Shown here: positions 44,325-52,702 of the stretch, piece after piece
How the letters are laid out: the number at the start of each line of letters is the position of its first letter
How positions within the stretch are numbered: the first letter of the stretch is position 1
Source: Mesorhizobium sp. LHD-90
GTDB lineage: Bacteria; Pseudomonadota; Alphaproteobacteria; Rhizobiales; Rhizobiaceae
Direction of reading: 5' to 3'
Assembly (NCBI RefSeq): GCF_030929505.1
Contig: NZ_JAVFVV010000018.1
Span: forward strand, 62,001 to 126,000
DNA: 64,000 bases
The notes under the pieces: model-generated
Seen by the model: the letters and a program-made list of their open reading frames with translations, nothing else
Database searches by the model: none
What the model was told of the DNA's origin: nothing
Program-made: the position numbers and the translations under genes

Positions 44325-44759
44325 ATGACAGAGACTCTGCACGCCGAGGTCGAGATCGCCGCCCCGCAGGCGACGGTGTTTGCCTTCCTGACCGATCCCG
44401 ACAAGATCATGCGCTGGATCGGCGAGGCCCAATCCGAGCCGCATCCGGGCGGCATCTACCTCGTCACCGTCGGCGGCAAGCATGTCGCCCGCGGCCACTT
44501 CACGGAAGTCATCCCGGTCCATCGGCTGGCCTACAGTTTTGGTTGGGAAGGGCGGGACGAAGTGCCGCCGGGATCGGGCCTGGTCGAGATCGATCTGGTC
44601 GAGAAGGACGGTGGAACGCTGGTTCGCTTCACCCATAGCGGACTGCCCAACGAGGAAGAGCGGGCAAGCCACGAAAAGGGCTGGAGCCACTATCTCGCCC
44701 GGCTGGCGATCGCAGCGGCCGGCGGCGATCCGGGGCCGGACGCACCGACGAAAGGGTAG
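44325..44759 (+). CDS. SRPBCC/AHSA1-domain protein
   Basis: A 144-residue START-like fold protein: ETLHAEVEIAAPQATVFAFL, TDPDKIMRWIGEAQSEPHPG, then VRFTHSGLPNEEERASHEKG and a C-terminal helix ending in WSHYLARLAIAAAGGD. Binds a hydrophobic ligand or a client protein; role unknown. GGAGG precedes ATG 44325. It is divergent from the cyclase. Confidence 0.88.
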   Translation: MTETLHAEVEIAAPQATVFAFLTDPDKIMRWIGEAQSEPHPGGIYLVTVGGKHVARGHFTEVIPVHRLAYSFGWEGRDEVPPGSGLVEIDLVEKDGGTLVRFTHSGLPNEEERASHEKGWSHYLARLAIAAAGGDPGPDAPTKG

Positions 44760-44802
44760 GGGAGGCGACGCCACATGCTGACGGTGGCTGGCGAACGGCC
44801 GT

Positions 44803-45528
44803 TCACCCCCGCAGCACATAGAACTGGCCCTTGCCGCCGCGGCGGTCCACTTCGCGGATGATCTCGCGCACCGCAAGATCGGACGGGTTGCCGGTCTTGT
44901 TCTCGAACACCTCGCGGTTGCCGTGCGGCCGGGGGCCGATGCAGCCGGTGACCCAGCCGACATTGGGCGCCTCGTGGATGAGGATCGCCTGCTGCTGCAG
45001 GCTGGAGCCGCCGAGCACGCGCAGGCAGATGCCGTCATGGCCGGGGCGCAATTCCTTGACCGCGCTGTTGTTGCGCTCGACGCGCAGGCCGTAGGGCTTG
45101 TCGCGCCGCATCAGCCGCACGAAGCCGATGTCCCATATGTCCACCCGGCCGTCATCGGTGCGATAGCGCTCGACCGTGGTGAAGAGTTTTGTCGACAGGA
45201 CGTCGCCGAACGTCGCGACAAAGACCTTTCGGCTGTTGATGGTGAACTCGACCTGCCTTCCGCCGCACAGCATGTCCGCCGGCACCGGCTGGTCGAACTG
45301 GGCGCAGTGGATGGGGCCGCCGATGACCATCATCATCGTGCCCCACAGTCCGCTGTAGCGTTTGCGGTTGGCCGGCATATTGAGGGGCTGGCGGGCGGTC
45401 CGGTAGAGCCGTCCGCGGTCGTCGGCTGACAAATTGTCGACGTCGTCGACGATTTCGCCCTTGGCGCCGTGGTCGTAGATGAACTCGTCCTTGGGCCAGC
45501 GTGTGTGGATCAGCGTGACGAATTCCAT
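44803..45528 (-). CDS. Hypothetical protein with DUF5675-like C-terminus
   Basis: Protein of 241 residues from ATG 45528 (MEFVTLIHTRWPKDEFIYDH), GGAG upstream. N-terminal domain (about 1-110) has CAQFDQPVPADMLCGGRQVE. The C-terminal third has a pattern close to DUF5675: LRPGHDGICLRVLGGSSLQQ, then ILIHEAPNVGWVTGCIGPRP, with a His and Cys in the order used by L,D-transpeptidase-like proteins. The DUF5675 match is by eye. No signal peptide. It is downstream of mccB on the same strand with a 184-base gap, and may be part of the rearranged liu region. Confidence 0.65.
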   Translation of the reverse strand: MEFVTLIHTRWPKDEFIYDHGAKGEIVDDVDNLSADDRGRLYRTARQPLNMPANRKRYSGLWGTMMMVIGGPIHCAQFDQPVPADMLCGGRQVEFTINSRKVFVATFGDVLSTKLFTTVERYRTDDGRVDIWDIGFVRLMRRDKPYGLRVERNNSAVKELRPGHDGICLRVLGGSSLQQQAILIHEAPNVGWVTGCIGPRPHGNREVFENKTGNPSDLAVREIIREVDRRGGKGQFYVLRG

Positions 45529-45712
45529 GGAGCTCCGATGTCCTTTCGGCTGGCGGGTCTGGCGCGGCCGGAAAAGGTCCGCCAGCGACGGTACGGCTGC
45601 TGCGAGGGACAGCAGCCGTTGTCGCCTGAGATATGCGAGGTTGCACATGAAAGTGAAAACTCGCAACCAACAATGTGGAATTATCCGAAAAATGTATCCG
45701 GACTGTGTCGCC

Positions 45713-47320
45713 TCACATCCGGAACACGCCGAACTTCGTGTCCTCCACCGGCGCGTTGAGTGCGGCGGAGAGCGAAAGTGCGAGCACCTCGCGCGAGCGG
45801 GCCGGGTCGATGATGCCGTCGTCCCACAGGCGAGCGGAGGAGTAGAGCGGGTGGCCCTCGCGCTCGTATTTTTCCAGGATGGGCGCCCGGAATTTCTGCT
45901 CGTCCTCGAAACTCCAGTTTTCGTTTTTGCGTTCAAAACCTTCGCGCTTGACCAGCGCCAGCACGGTGGCCGCCTGCTCGCCGCCCATGACAGAGATGCG
46001 GGCGTTCGGCCACATCCACAGGAAGCGGGGTGAATAGGCGCGCCCGCACATGCCGTAATTGCCGGCGCCGAACGAGCCGCCGATGATCATCGTCACCTTC
46101 GGCACCTGTGCCGTCGCCACCGCCGTGACCAGCTTGGCGCCGTCCTTGGCGATGCCGCCGGCCTCGTATTTGCGCCCGACCATGAAGCCGGTGATGTTCT
46201 GCAAAAACACCAGCGGAATTTTGCGCTGGCAGCAGAGCTCGATGAAATGCGCGCCCTTCAGAGCGCTTTCGGAAAACAGCACGCCGTTGTTGGCGAGAAT
46301 GCCCACCGGCATGCCGAAAATATGGGCGAAGCCGGTGACCAGCGTCGTGCTGTAATTCTGCTTGAACTCGTCGAGTTCGGAGCCGTCGACGATGCGGGCG
46401 ATCACCTCGCGCACGTCATAGGGTTTTCGCGTGTCCTGCGGGATGATGCCGTAGAGTTCGCGCGGGTCGTGCAGCGGCGGGGCGGGATCGCGTAAGTCGA
46501 GCTTTACGCTCTTCGAGCGATTGAGGTTCTTCACGATGCGCCGCGCAATCGCCAGCGCGTGCTCGTCGTCCTGGGCCAGATGGTCTGCGACGCCGGAAAG
46601 CTTTGCATGCACCTCGGCGCCGCCGAGGTCTTCGGCGGAAACATCCTCACCGGTCGCGGCCTTGACCAGCGGCGGGCCGCCCAGAAAAATCGTGCCCTGG
46701 TTCTTGACGATGATGGATTCGTCCGACATGGCCGGCACATAGGCGCCGCCCGCCGTGCAGGACCCCATGACACAGGCGATCTGCGGTATGCCCGCGGCCG
46801 ACATGGTCGCCTGGTTGTAGAAGATGCGACCGAAATGTTCGCGGTCGGGAAACACCTCGTCCTGGTTGGGCAGGTTGGCGCCGCCGGAATCGACCAAGTA
46901 AATACAGGGCAGGTTGTTCTCGCGCGCGATTTCCTGGGCGCGCAGATGTTTTTTGACGGTGAGCGGATAATAGGTGCCGCCCTTCACGGTGGCGTCATTG
47001 ACAACGACCATGACTTCCCGCCCCTCGACGCGGCCGATGCCGGCGATCATGCCGGCGGCCGAGATGGCGTCGTCATACATTTCCCAGGCCGCGAACTGGC
47101 CGATCTCCAGGAAGGGCGAGCCGGCGTCTAGCAGTTGCGCCAATCTTTCACGCGGCAAAAGTTTTCCGCGCGAGGTGTGGCGGCGCCGCGCTTCCTCCGA
47201 GCCGCCTCGCTGCACGGTTTCCGCCTTGGCGGCGATGTCGGCGACCAGCGTTTCCATGCGCTCGGCATTGGCGCGAAAGGCGTCGGAGGCGGGGGATATC
47301 TGGGATTTCAGGACAGGCAT
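45713..47320 (-). CDS. mccB: Methylcrotonyl-CoA carboxylase beta (carboxyltransferase) subunit
   Basis: Transfers the carboxyl group from biotin to 3-methylcrotonyl-CoA in leucine catabolism. The 535-residue protein shows the carboxyltransferase hallmarks: N-terminal crotonase half with [20 protein letters not shown] and [21 protein letters not shown]-terminal half with [40 protein letters not shown] and [20 protein letters not shown]. Length matches McCB. It lies downstream of ivd but VapBC and a hypothetical gene intervene, and its partner mccA is 15 kb downstream. Confidence 0.95.
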   Translation of the reverse strand: MPVLKSQISPASDAFRANAERMETLVADIAAKAETVQRGGSEEARRRHTSRGKLLPRERLAQLLDAGSPFLEIGQFAAWEMYDDAISAAGMIAGIGRVEGREVMVVVNDATVKGGTYYPLTVKKHLRAQEIARENNLPCIYLVDSGGANLPNQDEVFPDREHFGRIFYNQATMSAAGIPQIACVMGSCTAGGAYVPAMSDESIIVKNQGTIFLGGPPLVKAATGEDVSAEDLGGAEVHAKLSGVADHLAQDDEHALAIARRIVKNLNRSKSVKLDLRDPAPPLHDPRELYGIIPQDTRKPYDVREVIARIVDGSELDEFKQNYSTTLVTGFAHIFGMPVGILANNGVLFSESALKGAHFIELCCQRKIPLVFLQNITGFMVGRKYEAGGIAKDGAKLVTAVATAQVPKVTMIIGGSFGAGNYGMCGRAYSPRFLWMWPNARISVMGGEQAATVLALVKREGFERKNENWSFEDEQKFRAPILEKYEREGHPLYSSARLWDDGIIDPARSREVLALSLSAALNAPVEDTKFGVFRM

Positions 47321-47346
47321 GGAAGGGTCCCGGGTTTGCGAACGAC

Positions 47347-47730
47347 TTACCGGATCAACTCGACGCGGCAGGGAAGGTCGAGTGTCGCCCAGATGCGGTC
47401 GGCTGTCACCACGGTTGCCTTGCGCTCGACGGCTGTGGCAATGCAGGCCCGGTCAGCAAAGGAAAGCCCGGCATGCTTTGTCGCGGGACGGAGGGATGCG
47501 GTGGCAACCGCCAGGTCACCGTCGAAAGGGACGAGTTCAATCTGCTGCGCGGCCAGAAAGCTGCGCATGTCGTCGATCGGTAGCCCCTTCTCGGCGCCGC
47601 GCATGAGCGTCTCGCTCCAGTTCACGGCTGGCACCAGCGCACCCGGCAGCCGTGCTATCGCCATTTCGGCGCCCGGTTCGTCCCGCAGGATCGCGAGCAG
47701 CGCCGACGCATCGAAAACATAGGCCGTCAC
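47347..47730 (-). CDS. vapC: VapC-type PIN-domain toxin
   Basis: Probable ribonuclease toxin of a type II toxin-antitoxin pair, 127 residues. The PIN acidic residues are present: Asp in [17 protein letters not shown], Glu in [13 protein letters not shown], Asp in [15 protein letters not shown] and Asp in VVTADRIWA. Its start overlaps the stop of the AbrB-type antitoxin by four bases. It lies inside the liu region between ivd and mccB. Confidence 0.9.
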   Translation of the reverse strand: MTAYVFDASALLAILRDEPGAEMAIARLPGALVPAVNWSETLMRGAEKGLPIDDMRSFLAAQQIELVPFDGDLAVATASLRPATKHAGLSFADRACIATAVERKATVVTADRIWATLDLPCRVELIR

Positions 47731-48125
47731 CCGCCGCGATTCCGCGTGTCCAGCGCTGCCGCCTCACGCTCCAGGCGGGCGTAACGCTCGTCCTCCCGCC
47801 GTGCCTCTTCGCGACGCTCGGCGATCAACTCGTCGACCACGTTTTCGTTGGGGTGTTCTGCCCGCCACTTGCGCGCGAAAGCCTGCACGCGCTTCAGCGC
47901 CACGCCGGGCGAGACGATGCGGAACTCGCCATCCACCACCTGCGCCGTCACCGTGTCGCCGGGCTTGATCAGCATGGCCGCGCGCATTTCGGCGGGGATG
48001 ACGATCCGCCCTGCATTGTCGACCTTAAGGCGGACATAAGCCACCGATTGCGGACCCGCCTCAGCACTGATGGCAGCAGCGTCGTAAGGCGTCTGGGGAC
48101 TTTCTCCGAATCCCTGGCCACTCAT
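47727..48125 (-). CDS. vapB: AbrB/MazE-type antitoxin of the VapBC pair
   Basis: Partner of the downstream VapC, 132 residues. Central SpoVT/AbrB-type domain (about 35-80): VRLKVDNAGRIVIPAEMRAA and IKPGDTVTAQVVDGEF. The acidic C-terminal half, rich in Arg/Glu (AERREEARREDERYARLERE), would wrap the toxin. Start ATG 48125 (MSGQGFGESPQTPYDAAA) is chosen; the frame is open to 48230. AbrB-type antitoxins autoregulate their operon. Longer than most VapB proteins. Confidence 0.85.
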   Translation of the reverse strand: MSGQGFGESPQTPYDAAAISAEAGPQSVAYVRLKVDNAGRIVIPAEMRAAMLIKPGDTVTAQVVDGEFRIVSPGVALKRVQAFARKWRAEHPNENVVDELIAERREEARREDERYARLEREAAALDTRNRGG

Positions 48126-48292
48126 GGCAATGGCTCCATTCTTTCCAAATGGCAGATTAGACGAAAATGGCAGATGGTTCAACGATTCCCATTTTCCACG
48201 TCTTCGCCAGACGTTTTTGCGTCCGGGCAATCATCTCTCCGCTATCCTTTCCCGACCTACGAGCCCGAAAGGCACCCAGCAGATCAGCCAGA

Positions 48293-48808
48293 TCATATCA
48301 GAGGGTCCTGCGGTATTTCATGGTGAATATAGGAAGCGATCTCAGTGAGCTCCCTAATCCACCATTTGTGGCTGTGTTGGAGCAAGCCGATCACACTGCA
48401 TCCTTTAAAGTATCCGCTGACTACTAGATCTAAATCAGGATCGCTTGGAGAGAGTTCTCCCGATGAATCGGTTTTGAAAACAGTTGCCTCGTCAGAGGGA
48501 AACTCATACGTCTTCAAGAGCAGGTTGCGAGTGTCCTCGATAAAGTGCACGAAGAGTTCGTCTTCTCCTTTTCCGAGTTTCCAACGCTTGAAGCGTCCTT
48601 GCACACAACGCGTAATTTCGGGATATCGCTTGCAATCCACTTTATGCAGCACATGACCGACAGCGCGCAGCGTCGTGATTGCAACGACAAACTCGGCGCG
48701 CCAGTTTTGTGAGTGGTCGGCGTGGCATAGCGAGAATGTTGCGTTCATTGAGTCGTCAAGAGGGATGGCGGCACGCAAAAGCTGGATGTTTGCCGTCGCG
48801 AGATTCAT
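48293..48808 (-). CDS. Hypothetical protein, atypical base composition
   Basis: A 171-residue soluble protein that I do not recognise, with Trp/Cys/His scattered (SLCHADHSQNWRAEFVVAIT; KRYPEITRCVQGRFKRWKLG). Its GC content is visibly lower than flanking genes, suggesting recent acquisition. Its ATG directly abuts the TGA of ivd (TGA-ATG), so it may be translated by re-initiation from the ivd transcript. It precedes VapBC, so this stretch looks like a small insertion between ivd and mccB. Confidence 0.65.
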   Translation of the reverse strand: MNLATANIQLLRAAIPLDDSMNATFSLCHADHSQNWRAEFVVAITTLRAVGHVLHKVDCKRYPEITRCVQGRFKRWKLGKGEDELFVHFIEDTRNLLLKTYEFPSDEATVFKTDSSGELSPSDPDLDLVVSGYFKGCSVIGLLQHSHKWWIRELTEIASYIHHEIPQDPLI

Positions 48809-49969
48809 TCACCCCTCCGCCATCATCTCCCGGCCGATCAGCCAGCGCCTGATCTCGCTGGTGCCGGCGCCGATCTCGTAGAGTTTTGCATCGCGCAGAA
48901 GGCGGCCGGCGGGGAATTCGTTCATGTAGCCGTTGCCGCCAAGAAGCTGGATGGCGTCGAGCGCCATGCGCGTGGCGTGCTCGGAGGCGTAGAGGATGCA
49001 GCCGGCGGCGTCCTTGCGGGTCGTCTCCTTGCGGTCGCAGGCGGCGGCAACCGCATAGACATAGGCGCGGCAGGCGTTCAGCGTCGCATACATGTCGGCG
49101 AGCTTGCCCTGGACGAGCTGGAAATCGCCGATCGCCTGGCCGAACTGGCGGCGGTCGCGGACATAAGGCATGACCACGTCGAGGCAGGCGGCCATGATGC
49201 CGAGCGGTCCGCCGGCCAGAACCACGCGCTCGTAGTCGAGGCCGGACATCAACACCTCGACGCCGCGGCCGTGCTGGTGGACGACATTTTCGAACGGCAC
49301 GTCGACGTCCTCGAACACCAGTTCGCCCGTGTTGGAGCCGCGCATGCCGAGCTTGTCCAGCTTCTGGGCAACCGAAAAGCCCCTCATGCCGCGTTCGATG
49401 ATGAAGGCGGTGATGCCACGCGAGCCCATCGTCGGCTCGGTCTTCGCGTAGACCAGCAGCGTGCCTGCGTCCGGCCCGTTGGTGATCCACATCTTGTTGC
49501 CGTTGAGCACGTAGCGGTCGTTGTGCTTGTCGGCGCGCAGCTTCATCGAGACCACGTCCGAGCCGGCGCCGGTCTCCGACATGGCGAGCGCGCCGACCGT
49601 GGCGCCGGCGCACAGGCCGGGCAGGTATTTTTCCTTCTGCTCCGGCGTGCCCCAGCGGTTGAGCTGATTGATGCAGAGGTTGGAATGCGCGCCGTAGGAC
49701 AGGCCGACCGAGGCGGAGGCGCGTGAAATCTCCTCCATGGCCACGACATGGGCGAGATAGGTCATGCCGGAACCGCCGAAATCCGGGTCGGCGGTGACGC
49801 CGAGCAGGCCTAGGCCGCCAAGCTCCGGCCAGAGTTCCATGGGGAAATCGTTGGTGCGGTCGATCTCGGCGGCGCGCGGCGCGATTTTTTCGCGCGCGAA
49901 GCGGCGCACCAGATCGCGCAGCGCGTCGACATCCTCACCCAGCGCGAAATTCAGCGTTTGCGTGTACAT
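48809..49969 (-). CDS. ivd: Isovaleryl-CoA dehydrogenase
   Basis: FAD acyl-CoA dehydrogenase oxidising isovaleryl-CoA to 3-methylcrotonyl-CoA, the step before methylcrotonyl-CoA carboxylase. The 386-residue protein has ACAD signatures: [40 protein letters not shown] and C-terminal [20 protein letters not shown], then RWLIGREMM. Assignment as the isovaleryl enzyme rests on the mccA/mccB context. Electrons go to ETF and ETF-QO (encoded at 19.7 kb). Start ATG 49969, overlapping the TetR gene by 35 bases. Confidence 0.9.
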   Translation of the reverse strand: MYTQTLNFALGEDVDALRDLVRRFAREKIAPRAAEIDRTNDFPMELWPELGGLGLLGVTADPDFGGSGMTYLAHVVAMEEISRASASVGLSYGAHSNLCINQLNRWGTPEQKEKYLPGLCAGATVGALAMSETGAGSDVVSMKLRADKHNDRYVLNGNKMWITNGPDAGTLLVYAKTEPTMGSRGITAFIIERGMRGFSVAQKLDKLGMRGSNTGELVFEDVDVPFENVVHQHGRGVEVLMSGLDYERVVLAGGPLGIMAACLDVVMPYVRDRRQFGQAIGDFQLVQGKLADMYATLNACRAYVYAVAAACDRKETTRKDAAGCILYASEHATRMALDAIQLLGGNGYMNEFPAGRLLRDAKLYEIGAGTSEIRRWLIGREMMAEG

Positions 49970-50594
49970 TCTCTTGCCTCCTGCTTTCCTCGGCAGTCTC
50001 GCTGGCGCCGACCAGGCGCATGGTCATGATAAGATAGTTTCTGGTCACTTCTTCGACCGACAGCCGCTCGTCCGGCCGGAACCAGACGATGACCCCGGTG
50101 ATCATCTGGATGATCGCCATCGCCGTCAGCGCTGCGTCGTCGATGCGGAAAGTGCCGTCTTCCGCGCCGTCGCGCAAAATGCGCCGCAATTCCTTTTCGT
50201 AGCTTGTCCGCAGCTTGAGGATGTGCGTGAGCCGCTCGCGCGAAAGGCTGCGCAGCTCCATGTTGGAGACATGGGTGGAATGCCGCCGGGCCATGTGGAA
50301 CGCGATGTGGTTGGAAACGAAAGCCGAGAGTTCGTCGGTCGGGCCTCCTGCGGCGGGACGACGTGCTTCCTCCCAGCTTGCGGTCAGTCCTTCCATGTGC
50401 TCGCGCATTAGCGTGAACAGCATGTCTTCCTTGGTTGGGAAATAGCGATAGAGCGCCGCCGCCTGCACGCCGACCTCCGCCGCGAGCTGGCGCATGGACA
50501 CGGCCTCGTAGCCGTGGCGTGCAATCAGCGCGGCTGCCGCCTCGCGGATCGCCGCTTGCGTCTTTTCGCCGTCGGAGCCCACTGTTCGCGCCAA
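49935..50594 (-). CDS. TetR-family regulator, likely of the liu genes
   Basis: A 219-residue repressor with N-terminal TetR helix-turn-helix ([40 protein letters not shown]) and a KstR2-like C-terminal ligand domain. It overlaps the start of ivd and is transcribed with it; acyl-CoA responsive control of isovalerate/leucine catabolism is inference from position. The AT-rich leader at 50600-50640 contains AACGTT within ACAAACGTTCAATTC, a possible operator. Confidence 0.85.
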   Translation of the reverse strand: MARTVGSDGEKTQAAIREAAAALIARHGYEAVSMRQLAAEVGVQAAALYRYFPTKEDMLFTLMREHMEGLTASWEEARRPAAGGPTDELSAFVSNHIAFHMARRHSTHVSNMELRSLSRERLTHILKLRTSYEKELRRILRDGAEDGTFRIDDAALTAMAIIQMITGVIVWFRPDERLSVEEVTRNYLIMTMRLVGASETAEESRRQENVHANAEFRAG

Positions 50595-50754
50595 GATATC
50601 CTCCCTACGGGGATATAATAAAACAAACGTTCAATTCTTTCAACGCCTTTGGCGCGGTGGCACGACCGGGGAGATCGGTCCAGCGGCTCACCGGTTCCTG
50701 AGCGCTTCGCCCGTTTACGAAATCTGGAGGTTCGCGTTGCAGGGTGTCGGCGGC

Positions 50755-50774
50755 GGTACGACAATTGTCGTACC
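50755..50774. promoter_or_regulatory. Perfect 20-bp palindrome GGTACGACAATTGTCGTACC
   Basis: A perfect 10+10 palindrome with no spacer, 26 bases before the ATG of the methyltransferase. Symmetry, length and position suggest a dimeric regulator's operator in the 5' leader; nothing in the window identifies the regulator. Confidence 0.55.
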
Positions 50775-50800
50775 CTGCCAGTAGAAGGCGGAGTAGCCAG

Positions 50801-51637
50801 ATGGCTGATCTCGAGGAAGGACGGGCGGATCGCGCCGGCATCCAGGACCGGTCGTCGGGGCGTTTGGGACGCGCCATAAGAATTCTGCGTGAGCGCGGGC
50901 CGCTGGAGCCGTTCCGGCTGGTGCGCCGCCATGGACTTTCCGCCAGTACCGCCTTCGTCGGGCGTAACATCCGCCATCTCATGGCTGACCGGCTGGCACG
51001 CAAATGGGACCGCGATCATAATGTCGACACCGCCGGCTCGATCCAGCTTGCGGGATTGCAGGTCGTCGGGCCGCATCGCGACCAAGGCAACGAATGCCTC
51101 TGCACCTCGCCAAAAACCTTTGACTTCATCATGCGCAGCCTGCCGGCGGATCTGAGTGACTGCACCTTCATCGACATCGGCGCGGGAAAATCGCGCACTC
51201 TGCTGCTGGCGTCGCGCTATCCATTCGCCAAGGTTGTCGGCGTCGAGTTCGCGCACGAACTGGTCGAGATCGCAAAACGCAATGTCGAGACGTTCCGCGA
51301 TCCGGCGCAGAAATGCCGGAACATCGAAGTGGTCGAGGCGGACGCGGCCGCCTACGAATTCCCCAAGACGCCGCTGGTCGTCTATTTCTACAATCCGTTC
51401 TCGAAACAGGTTTTCGACATCGTTATCCAAAATCTGGTGGCGTCGCTGCGCGAGACCGACCGCGATTGTCACGTCGTCTACGGCAGTTCCAGCCATGCGG
51501 CGATCGACTGGGCAAAGCCGGCGATCCTGACGAGCGGCGCCTTCGAACAACTCGCCACGCCGCCCATGCCGGGTTTTCTCGATGCGGTGCGCACCATCGA
51601 CTACGCGGTGTTTCGCTACCGTGGGAAGAACGGATAG
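50801..51637 (+). CDS. Class I SAM-dependent methyltransferase
   Basis: A 278-residue protein with an N-terminal basic/helical region (1-100) and a Rossmann methyltransferase domain: FIDIGAGKSRTLLLASRYPF (SAM-binding), VVGVEFAHELVEIAKRNVET and VVYFYNPFSKQVFDIVIQNL. Start ATG 50801 (MADLEEGRADRAGIQDRSSG), GGAG upstream. Divergent from the liu regulator and convergent with the polysaccharide deacetylase. Substrate unknown; relatives are found in polysaccharide loci. Confidence 0.82.
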   Translation: MADLEEGRADRAGIQDRSSGRLGRAIRILRERGPLEPFRLVRRHGLSASTAFVGRNIRHLMADRLARKWDRDHNVDTAGSIQLAGLQVVGPHRDQGNECLCTSPKTFDFIMRSLPADLSDCTFIDIGAGKSRTLLLASRYPFAKVVGVEFAHELVEIAKRNVETFRDPAQKCRNIEVVEADAAAYEFPKTPLVVYFYNPFSKQVFDIVIQNLVASLRETDRDCHVVYGSSSHAAIDWAKPAILTSGAFEQLATPPMPGFLDAVRTIDYAVFRYRGKNG

Positions 51638-51669
51638 GCGCAAGACCGGGGCCGGCGCCGTCCCTACGG

Positions 51670-52698
51670 CTACATCAGCTTGAAAGGTATGCCCGTCATC
51701 AGCGCCTTCACGTAGCGCTTCTTCTGATAAAGCCCATTGAGCGAGACGCGCGGCAGGGCGGTCGGCCGGGCAAGCGTGCCGGCAGAAAGCACGCCGGGCT
51801 GCGTGGTTACGGCGATCGAAAGCCCAGCCTCGGCGGCAGCCTGGATCTCGCGGTCGCCGACCGCGTCGGGAAAGCCGTAGGGATAGGCGAAGCTTTTCGG
51901 CGGGTATCCGACGAAACGTTTTACCGAGGCGATGGAGCCTTCGATCTCGGCGCGCAACTGCCGCTCATCGACGCGTTTCAGATTGATATGGGTCAGCGTG
52001 TGTGCGCCGAAGCGCGCCAGTGGGTCGGCCGCCAGCCGCCGCAGTTCGTCGGTATCCATGGTTAGCTCGGCCGTGATGCCGAGCGGGTCGATGCCATGCG
52101 CCCGCGCGGCGCGGTCAAGGTGCTCGACGGCCGAATCCTCTTCGTCCGAGGCGACCAGCCTCGATATGCGGCCGAAGGCGGCCAGCTTTTCGGTCGCCGT
52201 GTTCAGGGAAAGCTCCGCGTCGCCTTGGCCGAAATCGAAGCGCAGCAACGATGTCTTGCGCAGCAGTGCCTCGGCGGTCTCCCACCACAGCGAGCGGGTG
52301 CGCTCGACAAATCCTTCTGTGAGGAAAATCGTGTAGGGCACGCCGAGCTTGCGGAAGACGGGCGCAGCGAATTCGGCGTTGTTGCGGTAGCCGTCGTCGA
52401 GCGTGAAGCTGACGAAGCGGCGGCGGTCGGACGGGTCGGCTAACAGCCCCGGCAGGTCCTCGAGCGGTACCGGCGAGAGGCCGGCTTGTTTCGCGGCAAG
52501 GATCGCCTGTTCCAGGAATTCCGGCGTGACCGACAGCAGTGCGTTGGGCAAAAACGCCTCGGCGCGGTGTGGCCGCACATGGTGCAGGGTGAAGATCACG
52601 CCGCGGCCGGCGGCGGTTGGCCACAGCGCGCCGATGCCAGGTAGGGCGAAGACTTCCAGTCCGGCACGGATGACCGCGTGCTTGATCGCGCTTTTCAT
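51670..52698 (-). CDS. Polysaccharide deacetylase (NodB homology)
   Basis: A 342-residue carbohydrate esterase 4 family protein. Motifs: VSFTLDDGYRNNAEFAAPVF (catalytic Asp and metal Asp), RFGAHTLTHINLKRVDERQL (H-x3-H metal His), and KSFAYPYGFPDAVGDREIQA. It likely removes acetyl groups from an exported or cell-wall glycan. The first 30 residues are hydrophobic but not a classical signal. The upstream ATP-grasp gene ends 4 bases before its start, so they form an operon. Confidence 0.92.
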   Translation of the reverse strand: MKSAIKHAVIRAGLEVFALPGIGALWPTAAGRGVIFTLHHVRPHRAEAFLPNALLSVTPEFLEQAILAAKQAGLSPVPLEDLPGLLADPSDRRRFVSFTLDDGYRNNAEFAAPVFRKLGVPYTIFLTEGFVERTRSLWWETAEALLRKTSLLRFDFGQGDAELSLNTATEKLAAFGRISRLVASDEEDSAVEHLDRAARAHGIDPLGITAELTMDTDELRRLAADPLARFGAHTLTHINLKRVDERQLRAEIEGSIASVKRFVGYPPKSFAYPYGFPDAVGDREIQAAAEAGLSIAVTTQPGVLSAGTLARPTALPRVSLNGLYQKKRYVKALMTGIPFKLM

Positions 52699-52702
52699 GA
52701 GG

